Shown here in pieces: positions 35,337 through 42,991 of a DNA stretch of 64,000 nt. The stretch spans positions 124,001-188,000 of the forward strand of contig JBAOHQ010000001.1 in assembly GCA_037045185.1 (NCBI GenBank), written 5' to 3'. The position numbers and the translations under genes were made by a program. Each line of letters opens with the position of its first letter. The first letter of the stretch is position 1. The stretch comes from JAKOUY01 sp037045185. GTDB lineage: Bacteria; Actinomycetota; Acidimicrobiia; Acidimicrobiales; Ilumatobacteraceae. The notes under the pieces are model-generated. The model did not search any database. It saw nothing but the letters and a program-made list of their open reading frames with translations, and was not told the DNA's origin.

Positions 35337-36243
35337 GTGGACGACGATCGTGCCACCGTCGAGCGCCTGCTCGGGCGGGCGCCGCTCGGCGACTTCGACG
35401 TGGTCGTCCGTGACGCCGCCGGGTCACCCGTGGTCATCCGCAACGCTCCGTTCCTGGCCGACGGCACACCGATGCCCACCCGCTACTGGTTGGTCGGTCC
35501 CGACGAGCACCGCCGGGTCAGCACACTGGAGTCCGCCGGCGGGGTACGCCGGGCGGAAGCCGAACTACCCGCCGACCTGATCGCCGCGTCCCACGCCCGC
35601 TACGCCGCCGAGCGCGACGCCGCCATCGCGGCCGGCCACAGCGGGCCCCGCCCGTCGGGCGGCGTCGGTGGAACTCGCACCGGCGTCAAGTGCCTGCACG
35701 CCCACTACGCATGGTTCCTGGCGGGCGGCGCCGACCCGGTCGGGGCCTGGGTCCACGACGCCCTGGCGCCCGAAACCGGGCCGTCCACGATCCTGACCCT
35801 CACCGAGCACTCGTTGCGCGCCCGTGGCCGGCGACGCCACCCTCGTGTTCCCGGTGGGCCTCGAGCTGATCGCCGGTCAGCTCGGGCCCGCCGACCCACC
35901 TCGTGCCGAGGACCTCACCAACGCCATCGGGCTGGTGGCCGATCACCTCGACGATCTGATCCGCGCCGACCCGCAGGTCCTCGAGCGACCGGTCGTGATC
36001 CATGGACCGCTGATGAGCACGCTGGCCAGCGTCGAGGCCGGCCACGAGGTCGGCCGGCCCGCCACGCTCACCCGCGAGGCCGCGGAAGACGTCTTCCGTA
36101 CCGTGGCCACCGAGGCGGTGGCGGCCCGCCGCCTCAATCCGGGCCTGCCCGCCCACCACGTCGGCGTCATCGTCGCCGCCTGCTGCGCCGTGGTGGCCGT
36201 GATGCGTACCCTGCGGCTCGACTCCGTTGAGGTGAGCTGGTGA
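35337..36243 (+). CDS. DUF501 protein fused to a Ppx/GppA-like remnant (apparent frameshift)
   Basis: Residues 1-~145 form a DUF501 domain (VERLLGRAPLGDFDVVVRDA, GGTRTGVKCLHAHYAWFLAG). After a +1 shift near 35822 the reading continues FPVGLELIAGQLGPADPPRA, PVVIHGPLMSTLASVEAG, LTREAAEDVFRTVATEAV and HVGVIVAACCAVVAVMRTLR, which resembles the second half of exopolyphosphatase (Ppx/GppA). The Ppx N-terminal nucleotide fold (DIGTNT type) is absent, so phosphatase activity is unlikely. In many actinobacteria separate DUF501 and ppx genes follow eno-ftsB. One gene of about 301 residues is the simplest reading; two genes, the second from about 35824, is the alternative. It overlaps the next gene by 4 bases. 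Confidence 0.68.
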
Positions 36244-36870
36244 GGGGCTTCGGGCACCCGGCGCGGCGACCGCTCGGCACCCGCCTCTACGGCCGGCGGG
36301 TGGTACTCCGCCCGCTCACGGCGACGGATTTCCCGGAGTGGACCGAGGTCCGGCTGCGCAACGACGCCTGGCTCCGGCCGTGGGAGCCGGCCCGGCCGAT
36401 CGGTGTCATCGACCCGACCATCTCACGCGAGGCGTTCGAAGCCCGGTGCTCGGCCCGTGATCGGGACCGCCACAGCGACACGAGCTACGGATTCGGCGTG
36501 TTCGTCGACGGCCGCGTCGCCGGGGAGGTCAACCTCAACGGGATCGTCCGCGGCGCGGAGCAGACGGGCACCATCGGCTACTGGATCGACCGCCGCCACG
36601 CCGGCCAGCGCTACACCGCCGAAGGGGTCGTGGCGGTACTGCGCTTCGCCTTCGAGGAGATCGACCTGCACCGCTGTCGAGATCTGCATCGTGCCGCGGA
36701 ACGCCAACAGCAGGCGGATCATGGAGGTGCTGGCGATCCGTGAGGAGGGTCTGGCAGAGCGCTTCCTGCAGATCAACGGCGTCTGGGAGGATCACCTCCG
36801 CTATGCCATCACCACCGAGGAGTGGTGCGACCGTCGTGACGACCTGGCGACGACCTGGTTGAGCGTGTAG
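36240..36870 (+). CDS. GNAT-family N-acetyltransferase, RimJ-like (apparent frameshift)
   Basis: About 209-residue acetyltransferase resembling RimJ/RimL, which acetylate ribosomal-protein N-termini or other amines. N-terminal block RRVVLRPLTATDFPEWTEVR; acetyl-CoA region VAGEVNLNGIVRGAEQTGTI, GYWIDRRHAGQRYTAEGVVA; C-terminal RIMEVLAIREEGLAERFLQI. The reading shifts by one base near 36675 (after FAFEEIDLHR), where the expected VEICIVPRNANS strand is in another frame. GTG 36240 overlaps the stop of the DUF501 gene (GTGA), so it belongs to the same transcription unit. A sequence error is the likely cause of the break. Confidence 0.85.
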
Positions 36871-36890
36871 CCGTACCTCGCCCGATGGTG

Positions 36891-37205
36891 TCAGGCCTGG
36901 CGGCCGGCGACCTGGTAGGCCTGGGCCTTGGCCAGGCGCAGCTTGCTGCGGCGCTTCCACATCTTCAACTTCCAGTGCTTGGTGGCCTTCGGTCGGCCCG
37001 CCGCCACCCGATCGGGCTCGCGATGGTGGGCCGGAACCCAGCCGCGGCCGGGTTCGTGGAGATCTTCTGGCGGTGATCCGGCACTGACCTGCACCGCAAC
37101 GGCGTGCAGTTCGGAGTTGATCCGATGCCGCTCGTTGTGGGCGTGGGCACGCAAATCCATCTTCGGCGGTGGGGCCGCCTCAGGGCTGCGGTGGCGCTGG
37201 CTCAT
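36891..37205 (-). CDS. Small hypothetical basic protein
   Basis: 104-residue protein, not recognised. The first two-thirds are hydrophilic (AAPPPKMDLRAHAHNERHRI), and the C-terminal third is strongly basic and Trp/Lys-rich (KATKHWKLKMWKRRSKLRLA), suggesting nucleic-acid or ribosome contact, but no domain is evident. ATG 37205 has a good GGAGG site about 8 bases upstream, which favours a real gene. It sits between the convergent acetyltransferase and an enoyl-CoA hydratase on the same strand, with a 128-base gap before the latter. The open frame extends much further upstream, through the hydratase gene, only as a result of an indel there. Confidence 0.6.
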   Translation of the reverse strand: MSQRHRSPEAAPPPKMDLRAHAHNERHRINSELHAVAVQVSAGSPPEDLHEPGRGWVPAHHREPDRVAAGRPKATKHWKLKMWKRRSKLRLAKAQAYQVAGRQA

Positions 37206-37333
37206 GGGTACCTCCGTGGGGGAATGTACGGAAATGAGCTTCCCGTGAACACACCGTAGATCAGCTCGCCGGGCAGGCGCTGCCCCATTCGTGTAACAGT
37301 TGTGCGCGCCTTGCGCCGAGACCCACCCCGCCG

Positions 37334-38096
37334 TCAGGACGGCTTCGGGGCGCGGATCGTGGCCTGCAGGGCGGCCAGGCGTTCGGCGAACCACGGCTGC
37401 TTCGTGCTCCACAGCTGCGGGGTGAGCTCCACGTCCCACCGCCTCGGCGTGGGTCGTCACGTCGGCCATCGCGGCGATCGTGCGCTTGATCTCGATGGCC
37501 AGATCACGAGGCCCGCCGGCCGCCCGCTCGGCCATCGCCTGAGCCGCGTCGGCGAGCTCGTCGTCGGCAACACAGCGGTACACCAACCCGACGCGCTCGG
37601 CCTGCTCCCCACTGAGCACCTCGCCGAAGAGGACGGCGGCGATGGCCACCTGCGGACCGGCGATGCGGCGCAGCATCCACGTATGCCCGCCGCCGGGATG
37701 GAGACCGATCTGCAGGAACCGGGTGTCGAACCTGGCCCGCTGGGCGGCGACGCGCACGTCACAGCCCAGTGCCAGGTTCATCCCGGCGCCGACCGCCGCG
37801 CCGTTCACGGCCGCCAACGTGGGCAGCGGTGACCGGGCGATGCGCAAGAACCCTTCGTAGATCCCCGCCAGGCTGGCCTCGTCGGCCTCGGCAAGGTTGC
37901 CGAGGTTGGCACCGGCGCAGAATGCCGGTGGGGCGCCGGTCACCACCACCGCCCCGATCGTGGAATCGGCCTCGATCTCGTCCATCGTCGCGACGATCTC
38001 GGCCACCATCGGCGCCGTCAGCGTGTTGCGCTCCGCGGGGTTGTTCAGGGTCAGCGTGGCCACGCCTCGGAGGCGGGCGAGTTCGACGAGAGCCAT
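37334..38096 (-). CDS. Enoyl-CoA hydratase/isomerase family protein 1 (apparent frameshift)
   Basis: About 253-residue crotonase. Oxyanion-hole motifs are PPAFCAGANLGNLAEAD and AAVNGAAVGAGMNLALGCDV; RFDTRFLQIGLHPGGGHTWM gives the substrate loop. The usual second catalytic Glu is not obvious (the loop has HPGGGH), so it may be a thioesterase or a non-hydratase crotonase. One extra base near 37434 shifts the last ~33 residues; the corrected end reads VDVELTPQLWSTKQPWFAER and stops at TGA 37336-37334. ATG 38096 lies 54 bases from the divergent crotonase start at 38151, so the two share a promoter region. Confidence 0.87.
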
Positions 38097-38150
38097 GGGC
38101 GCACCGTACAGGGATTGGTACGCCGGGCAGGTGCCTGGCAGAGTGCGTCC

Positions 38151-38915
38151 ATGCCCGACACTGTGCTGCTCCACGTCAGCGAGCGCATCGCCACGCTCAC
38201 CCTCAACCGGCCTGCGGCGCGCAACGCGATGTCCAGCGAGTTGCTGACCACGCTGCAGGCGACGCTGGCCGACGTCGACGGGCGCGACGACGTGGACGTG
38301 ATCATCCTCACCGGCGCCGACCCGGCGTTCTGCGCCGGCCTCGACCTGAAAGAACTCGGCTCGACGGCCAGTGCCGGCGGGGACCACGTCGGGCAGATGG
38401 CGGTGCAACGGCCGATCGACCCCACGACGAAGCCGTTGATCGGGGCGATCAACGGCGTGGCCATCACCGGCGGGTTCGAGCTGGCCCTGGCCTGTGACTT
38501 CCTGGTGGCCAGCGAGCGAGCCAAGTTCGGCGACACCCACGCCCGGGTCGGGATCATGCCGGGATGGGGGCTGACCGTGCTGCTCCCCCAGGCGATCGGT
38601 GTCCGCCGGGCGCGGGAGATGAGCTTCACCGGCAACTTCATGGATGCCGAGGAAGCCCTGCGCTGCGGGCTGGTGAACCGCGTCGTCGCTCACGAGGACC
38701 TGCTGCCGGTCACCCGGTCGATCGCCGCCGACATCGTCGGGACCGACCAATCGGGGGTTCGCCAGATCCGGGCCACCTACGCCGAGATCCACGGCAACAG
38801 CGAGGGCCTGGCCATCGAGCACCGCCACTCGGTGGACTGGCAGCGCCAGCGCTTCGACCCCGCCGCCGTTGCCGCCCGGCGGGCGGCGATCCAGGCCCGC
38901 GGCAAATCCCAGTAG
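38151..38915 (+). CDS. Enoyl-CoA hydratase/isomerase family protein 2
   Basis: 254-residue crotonase-superfamily enzyme. Motifs are DPAFCAGLDLKEL (first oxyanion-hole strand) and GAINGVAITGGFELALACDF (second), with RVGIMPGWGLTVLLPQAIGV after the substrate loop. The Glu in GGFE and downstream loop are compatible with hydratase activity, but substrate chain length cannot be predicted. Intact, normal length, ATG 38151. It diverges from the other crotonase gene and converges on the SGNH hydrolase gene. Fatty-acid or CoA-ester catabolism is the family role; no acyl-CoA dehydrogenase or thiolase is nearby. Confidence 0.9.
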   Translation: MPDTVLLHVSERIATLTLNRPAARNAMSSELLTTLQATLADVDGRDDVDVIILTGADPAFCAGLDLKELGSTASAGGDHVGQMAVQRPIDPTTKPLIGAINGVAITGGFELALACDFLVASERAKFGDTHARVGIMPGWGLTVLLPQAIGVRRAREMSFTGNFMDAEEALRCGLVNRVVAHEDLLPVTRSIAADIVGTDQSGVRQIRATYAEIHGNSEGLAIEHRHSVDWQRQRFDPAAVAARRAAIQARGKSQ

Positions 38916-38923
38916 GGCGACCG

Positions 38924-39835
38924 TCAGGATCCCGGCGGTGCGCTCGGGCTGGAACCCAAGGTGACGTCGGCGCCCCTGATGCGCAGTTCGTTGACCACTG
39001 CGATGGCGACGTCGTGGGCCAGGATCGTCGCCCCGGCGGGGTTGAGGTGGAACCCGTCGGACGCCCGGACCACCTTGCGCCGTCCGTCGGCTGGGTCGAC
39101 GATCGACTTGGTCCACTTCCCCGATCGCGTGGCGAATCGCCGCCTGGCGTCGACGAAGGTGACCGCCGGACGATCACGCAGGGCGTCACGGACGGTGGCG
39201 TCCAGCACCGTGAGCTTGCGGTTGAACTCGGCGCCGCGAGCATTGGGGATTCCCACCCAGATCACCCGGGTCTGACCGATCGAGGCGAGATCGATCAGCT
39301 CGTCGATGCGCAGCCGGTACTCGGCCTGCCAAGCCTCGGGCGACGCCAGGTCCAGCCGGGCGATCAACGAGCCGTCCGCCGCCAGGAGCGGTTGAGCATC
39401 ATTGCCGCCGATCATCACCACGACGATGTCGGGCGCCACCTCCGTCATCAGCGCCCCGAGACGGCGGGGCCAGTCGAAGAAGTCGGGACGGGCCAGGCCC
39501 GACGACACCTTGTCGGCGACGGTCACGGTGGTGACGCCGATCGGGGCGAGGACCGACTTCAGGAACGGGGCCAGGCCACCGGCCTCGGAGTCCCCGACGA
39601 GCAATACCGTCGCCGGCCGGGCCGGGGTGGGCGTGTCGGGCCCGGCGCTGCCGAGCGTGGCCTCGGCCAGCGGGTCCGTGGTGGTCGTGGTCGTCGCCAC
39701 CGTCAGCGGGACCGTCGGCGTGGCGCCCTCGGGCACCTCCGGCGGGGGCCAGGCGACGGCCGCGCCGATGGCCACCACGACCAGCAGGCATCCTGTGACC
39801 GCGGCGCGATTCCACGAACGACCGGTCGAACTCAC
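38924..39835 (-). CDS. Exported SGNH-hydrolase-like protein (DUF459-type)
   Basis: 303 residues: an N-terminal signal/anchor helix (AAVTGCLLVVVAIGAAVAWP), a Thr/Pro-rich linker (residues ~33-75, VATTTTTTDPLAE), then an SGNH fold. Block I is VLLVGDSEAGGLAPFLKS with the likely nucleophile Ser, block III VVVMIGGNDAQPLL, and the C-terminal Asp/His block SDGFHLNPAGATIL. DUF459-like proteins are extracellular esterases or acetyl-transfer partners linked to cell-surface polysaccharides, but most are uncharacterised. The start at 39835 is a GTG immediately followed by polar residues and the helix. Convergent with crotonase 2. Confidence 0.82.
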   Translation of the reverse strand: MSSTGRSWNRAAVTGCLLVVVAIGAAVAWPPPEVPEGATPTVPLTVATTTTTTDPLAEATLGSAGPDTPTPARPATVLLVGDSEAGGLAPFLKSVLAPIGVTTVTVADKVSSGLARPDFFDWPRRLGALMTEVAPDIVVVMIGGNDAQPLLAADGSLIARLDLASPEAWQAEYRLRIDELIDLASIGQTRVIWVGIPNARGAEFNRKLTVLDATVRDALRDRPAVTFVDARRRFATRSGKWTKSIVDPADGRRKVVRASDGFHLNPAGATILAHDVAIAVVNELRIRGADVTLGSSPSAPPGS

Positions 39836-39943
39836 GCCCCGCCAATGTAGGCCAGGACGCTACGGGAAGGCCGGGACCGTCGGGTAGCCTGTTGCGACGG
39901 GCGAACAAGCCCGCCAACTCACACGACTCCAAGGGGGAGATCA

Positions 39944-41290
39944 ATGCGCAAATCCAAGCGCGTCGGCGTTCTGGCAAGCGTCGTTGCCTTGAGTCTCTTT
40001 GCCGCAGCATGCGGCGACGACGACAAGAAGGCCGACACCAAGACCACCACCGCCACTGCCGGCAGCACCGCCTCTGGCGGCAGCACCGCCGCCGGCGGGA
40101 CCACGGCCGGGGAGGGGACGAAGGCTCCGGAGGGCACCACCGCTCCGGAGGGCACGAAGGCCTCCGAGGGCACCACCGCTCCGGAGGGCACGAAGGCCTC
40201 CGAGGGCACCACCGCTGGTGCAGGCACGAAGGCCTCCGAGGGCACCACCGCTGGTGCAGGCACGAAGGCCTCCGAGGGCACCACCGCAGCGGGCACCACC
40301 GCAGCGGGCGGCGCCATCAAGGTCGGCCTGGCATTCGACACCGGCGGTCGCGGCGACGGCACGTTCAACGACTCTGCGGCGCGTGGCGCCGACCAGGCCA
40401 CCAAAGAACTGGGTGTCAAGGTTGACGAGCTCGAGGCCGCCAGCGGCGAGGACCGTGGCCCGAACCTGAAGAACCTGACTTCGAACGGCAACAACCCGAT
40501 CATCGTGGTCGGGTTCCTGTTCAGCGACGACCTCACCAAGATCGCCGCCGCCAACCCGACGGTGTCCTACGGCATCGTCGACGGCTTCGTCGACGCCCCG
40601 AACGTGTCCAGCCTCGGCTTTGCCGAGCAGGAGGGCTCGTTCCTGGTCGGTGCGGCAGCTGCGCTGAAGAGCAAGACCGGCCACATCGGTTTCATCGGCG
40701 GGCAGGAGATCGACCTCATCAAGCGCTTCCAGGCCGGGTACGAGGCCGGGGCCAAGGCTGTCAACCCGGACATCAAGATCGAGGTCAAGTACCTCGGCGC
40801 TGCCGGCGACAACAATGCCTGGACCTCGCCCGACAAGGCCAAGGAAATCGCCGATGGTTGGTACCAGGACGACGAGGTGGACATCATCTACACCGCCGCC
40901 GGCGGTTCGGGTGCTGGCACGGTCCAGGCCGCGGTCGCCAACAAGAAGTGGGCGATCGGCGTGGACTCGGACGAGTACAACACGTCGACGGTGGCTGGCG
41001 CCAAGGACGTCATCCTGACGTCGATGCTGAAGCGAGTCGACGTGGCCGTGTTCGAGACCATCAAGGCGTTCAAGGATGGCGCCTTCAAGGGTGGGCCCGT
41101 CGCCTACGACCTGAAGGTTGACGGCGTGGGCTATTCCACCTCGGGTGGCTACGTCGACGACATCAAGGACAAGCTGGAGGGCTACAAGGCCGACATCATC
41201 GCTGGCAAGATCGTCGTCCCGACGACCCCCGGCGGCGCGGCCACGACGGGCACGACGCCCGCCGAGGGCACGACCAAAGCGACCTCCTGA
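39944..41290 (+). CDS. BMP-family nucleoside-type ABC transporter substrate-binding lipoprotein
   Basis: 448-residue lipoprotein: signal peptide with lipobox LFAAAC (Cys about residue 23), a long low-complexity linker (residues ~30-122, six-residue EGTKAS/EGTTAP-like repeats), then a BMP (Med/PnrA-like) domain: IKVGLAFDTGGRGDGTFNDS, NLTSNGNNPIIVVGFLFSDD, GHIGFIGGQEIDLIKRFQAG and KWAIGVDSDEYNTSTVAGAK. BMP proteins bind purine nucleosides or related ligands. ATG 39944 has GGGGGAG upstream. The linker probably holds the domain away from the membrane or through the cell wall. The ATPase and two permeases follow. A strong hairpin with a T-run lies between this gene and the ATPase gene. Confidence 0.94.
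   Translation: MRKSKRVGVLASVVALSLFAAACGDDDKKADTKTTTATAGSTASGGSTAAGGTTAGEGTKAPEGTTAPEGTKASEGTTAPEGTKASEGTTAGAGTKASEGTTAGAGTKASEGTTAAGTTAAGGAIKVGLAFDTGGRGDGTFNDSAARGADQATKELGVKVDELEAASGEDRGPNLKNLTSNGNNPIIVVGFLFSDDLTKIAAANPTVSYGIVDGFVDAPNVSSLGFAEQEGSFLVGAAAALKSKTGHIGFIGGQEIDLIKRFQAGYEAGAKAVNPDIKIEVKYLGAAGDNNAWTSPDKAKEIADGWYQDDEVDIIYTAAGGSGAGTVQAAVANKKWAIGVDSDEYNTSTVAGAKDVILTSMLKRVDVAVFETIKAFKDGAFKGGPVAYDLKVDGVGYSTSGGYVDDIKDKLEGYKADIIAGKIVVPTTPGGAATTGTTPAEGTTKATS
40151..40294 (+). repeat. 36-base tandem repeats encoding the lipoprotein linker
   Basis: The 30-base core GGCACGAAGGCCTCCGAGGG... recurs starting at 40151, 40187, 40223 and 40259, a 36-base period, inside the BMP lipoprotein gene. Each unit encodes 12 residues of EGTKASEGTTAP/AG type. 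Flanking copies are degenerate six-residue repeats. The units are near-identical at DNA level, so they are likely unstable and variable in length between strains. Confidence 0.93.
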
Positions 41291-41299
41291 CACTCACGG

Positions 41300-41337
41300 C
41301 GACGATCAGCGGTCGGCGACCCGATCGCTGATCGTCG
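41300..41337. repeat. Perfect 12-base inverted repeat downstream of the BMP gene
   Basis: CGACGATCAGCG (41300-41311) and CGCTGATCGTCG (41326-41337) are exact reverse complements with a 14-base loop. It starts 10 bases after the BMP stop codon and precedes the terminator-like hairpin at 41357. No T-run follows this stem directly. It could stabilise the 3' end of the lipoprotein mRNA or bind a regulator. Confidence 0.85.
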
Positions 41338-41351
41338 GACCATCACACAGC

Positions 41352-41383
41352 AGCAAGCCCGGGGTTCGCCCCGGGCTTTCTGC
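41352..41383 (+). terminator. Intrinsic-terminator-like hairpin between BMP gene and ATPase gene
   Basis: GCCCGGGG-TTCG-CCCCGGGC (41357-41376), flanked by AA before and TTTCT after: an eight-pair G+C stem with a UUCG loop and a short T-rich tail. It lies in the 162-base gap inside an otherwise colinear transporter locus, so it would attenuate transcription and let the binding protein be made in excess over the membrane complex. Confidence 0.8.
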
Positions 41384-41452
41384 TAGAAACGAGCAGCACA
41401 CCTAGGGGGAACATTGGGGGAACAAGGCCACAGTGACGGCGGAGACGACGCG

Positions 41453-42991
41453 GTGAGCGTGCCGCTCGCCGTCGAGCTCTCCGGCATCGAGAAGCGCTTT
41501 CCAGGCGTCATTGCCAACCACGACGTGAACCTCCGTGTCCGGCCGGGCACGATCCACGCGATCGTCGGTGAGAACGGCGCCGGCAAGTCGACACTGATGA
41601 AGACGCTCTACGGGATGCACCAACCGGAGGCCGGCATCATCCGGGTCAATGGCGTCGAACAGCACTTCCGTTCACCCAGTGACGCCATCGCCACCGGGAT
41701 CGGCATGGTCCATCAGCACTTCATGCTGGCCGACAACCTGACGGTTGCCGAGAACGTCATTCTGGGGTCTGAGCCTGCGAAGGTGGGCCTGGTCGACTTC
41801 GACACCGCCCGCCGGCGCATCATCGACATCGGCAAGGCCACCGGGGTGAAGGTCCATCCCGACCGCCTTGTCGTCGAACTCGGTGTCGGCCAACGCCAGC
41901 GCGTCGAGATCATGAAGGTGCTCTACCGCGGTGCGCGCATCCTGATCCTCGACGAGCCCACGGCCGTGCTCGTTCCCCAAGAGGTGGACGAGCTGTTCGA
42001 CAACCTCAAGGCAATGGTTGCCGACGGGGCGACGGTCATCTTCATCTCCCACAAGCTCGACGAGGTGTTGAAGGTGTCCGACGACATCACCGTCATCCGT
42101 CAGGGAACGACGGTTGCCGAGGTCAAGCCGGCAGAGGTCGACCGTGGTGAGCTGGCCGAGCTGATGGTGGGCAGCGAACTGCCCTCCCCCGAAGGACGAG
42201 AGTCCGCGGTCGGCGACCGGGTGCTGCTGGAGGTCGACGGGCTCACCGTTGCCCGACCCGGCGAGCGCGCCCTCGTCGACCACGTGTCGTTTCGCGTCCA
42301 CGAGGCCGAGATCGTCGGGATCGCCGGCGTCGAGGGAAACGGGCAGTTCGAGCTGTGCGAAGCGATCCTCGGCCAAACGCCCAGCACCGGCAGGGTGTGC
42401 ATCGCCGGGGCCGACGCCACACAGGAGTCCACCCGCCAGCGCCGAGATCGCGGCCTGGGTTACATCCCGTTCGACCGTCACCGCGAGGCGCTCCTGCTGA
42501 CGGCCCCATTGTGGGAGAACTCACTGCTCGGCCGCGAAGACGAACCGCGATTCGCGGCAGGGCCGTTCGTCAACGCCAGGGAGGCTCGCGCCGACTGCCG
42601 CGAGATCATCGAGACGTTCGGTGTGCGCACCCCCGGTGAGAGCGTGCCGGCCTTCGCCCTGTCGGGCGGCAACCAGCAGAAGCTGGTGGTCGGCCGGGAG
42701 ATCAGCGACGACCCCAAGGTACTGGTCGCCGCCCATCCCACCCGTGGAGTCGACGTCGGCGCCCAGGCGGCGATCTGGGACGAGATCCGCCAGGCCCGTG
42801 ACGAGGGCCTCGGCCTCCTGCTGATCTCGGCCGATCTCGAGGAGCTGATCGGGTTGAGCGACCGGATCCTGGTCATGTTCGACGGCGAGATCACCGCCGA
42901 ACTCGACCCGGCAGCCGCCACCCCGGAGCTGCTCGGCTCGTACATGACCGGCAAACGTCAACACTCCGATCAGGCAGAGGTGGCCAGATGA
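41453..42991 (+). CDS. Nucleoside/simple-sugar-type ABC transporter ATPase (two ATPase domains)
   Basis: 512-residue tandem ATPase of the sugar/BMP-linked importer family (MglA/NupA type). Domain 1: Walker A GENGAGKSTLMKTLYG, Q-loop HQHFMLADNLTVAENV, Walker B ILILDEPTAVLVPQEVDELF. Domain 2: GVEGNGQFELCEAILG, where the Lys of Walker A is absent as usual, then ALSGGNQQKLVVGREI and VLVAAHPTRGVDVGAQ. GTG 41453 is chosen, with GGAG at ideal spacing; TTG 41414 with AGGGGGA close upstream would add 13 residues. The end overlaps the first permease start (ATGA). It energises the importer formed with the BMP lipoprotein. Confidence 0.92.
   Translation: MSVPLAVELSGIEKRFPGVIANHDVNLRVRPGTIHAIVGENGAGKSTLMKTLYGMHQPEAGIIRVNGVEQHFRSPSDAIATGIGMVHQHFMLADNLTVAENVILGSEPAKVGLVDFDTARRRIIDIGKATGVKVHPDRLVVELGVGQRQRVEIMKVLYRGARILILDEPTAVLVPQEVDELFDNLKAMVADGATVIFISHKLDEVLKVSDDITVIRQGTTVAEVKPAEVDRGELAELMVGSELPSPEGRESAVGDRVLLEVDGLTVARPGERALVDHVSFRVHEAEIVGIAGVEGNGQFELCEAILGQTPSTGRVCIAGADATQESTRQRRDRGLGYIPFDRHREALLLTAPLWENSLLGREDEPRFAAGPFVNAREARADCREIIETFGVRTPGESVPAFALSGGNQQKLVVGREISDDPKVLVAAHPTRGVDVGAQAAIWDEIRQARDEGLGLLLISADLEELIGLSDRILVMFDGEITAELDPAAATPELLGSYMTGKRQHSDQAEVAR

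Noticed and set aside
37206..39116. A 741-residue minus-strand reading joining an enoyl-CoA hydratase to the small basic protein
   Set aside because: It arises from one extra base near 37434. The corrected hydratase ends at 37334, the small gene has its own ribosome-binding site, and the part upstream of 38096 is antisense of the second hydratase.
40151..40294. CRISPR-like spacing of repeats
   Set aside because: Repeats are contiguous, in frame, encode a linker and have no unique spacers.
39941..41293. 450-residue minus-strand frame opposite the BMP lipoprotein gene
   Set aside because: Shadow of the repetitive linker and BMP domain; its repeats mirror the coding-strand repeats and it has no independent signals.
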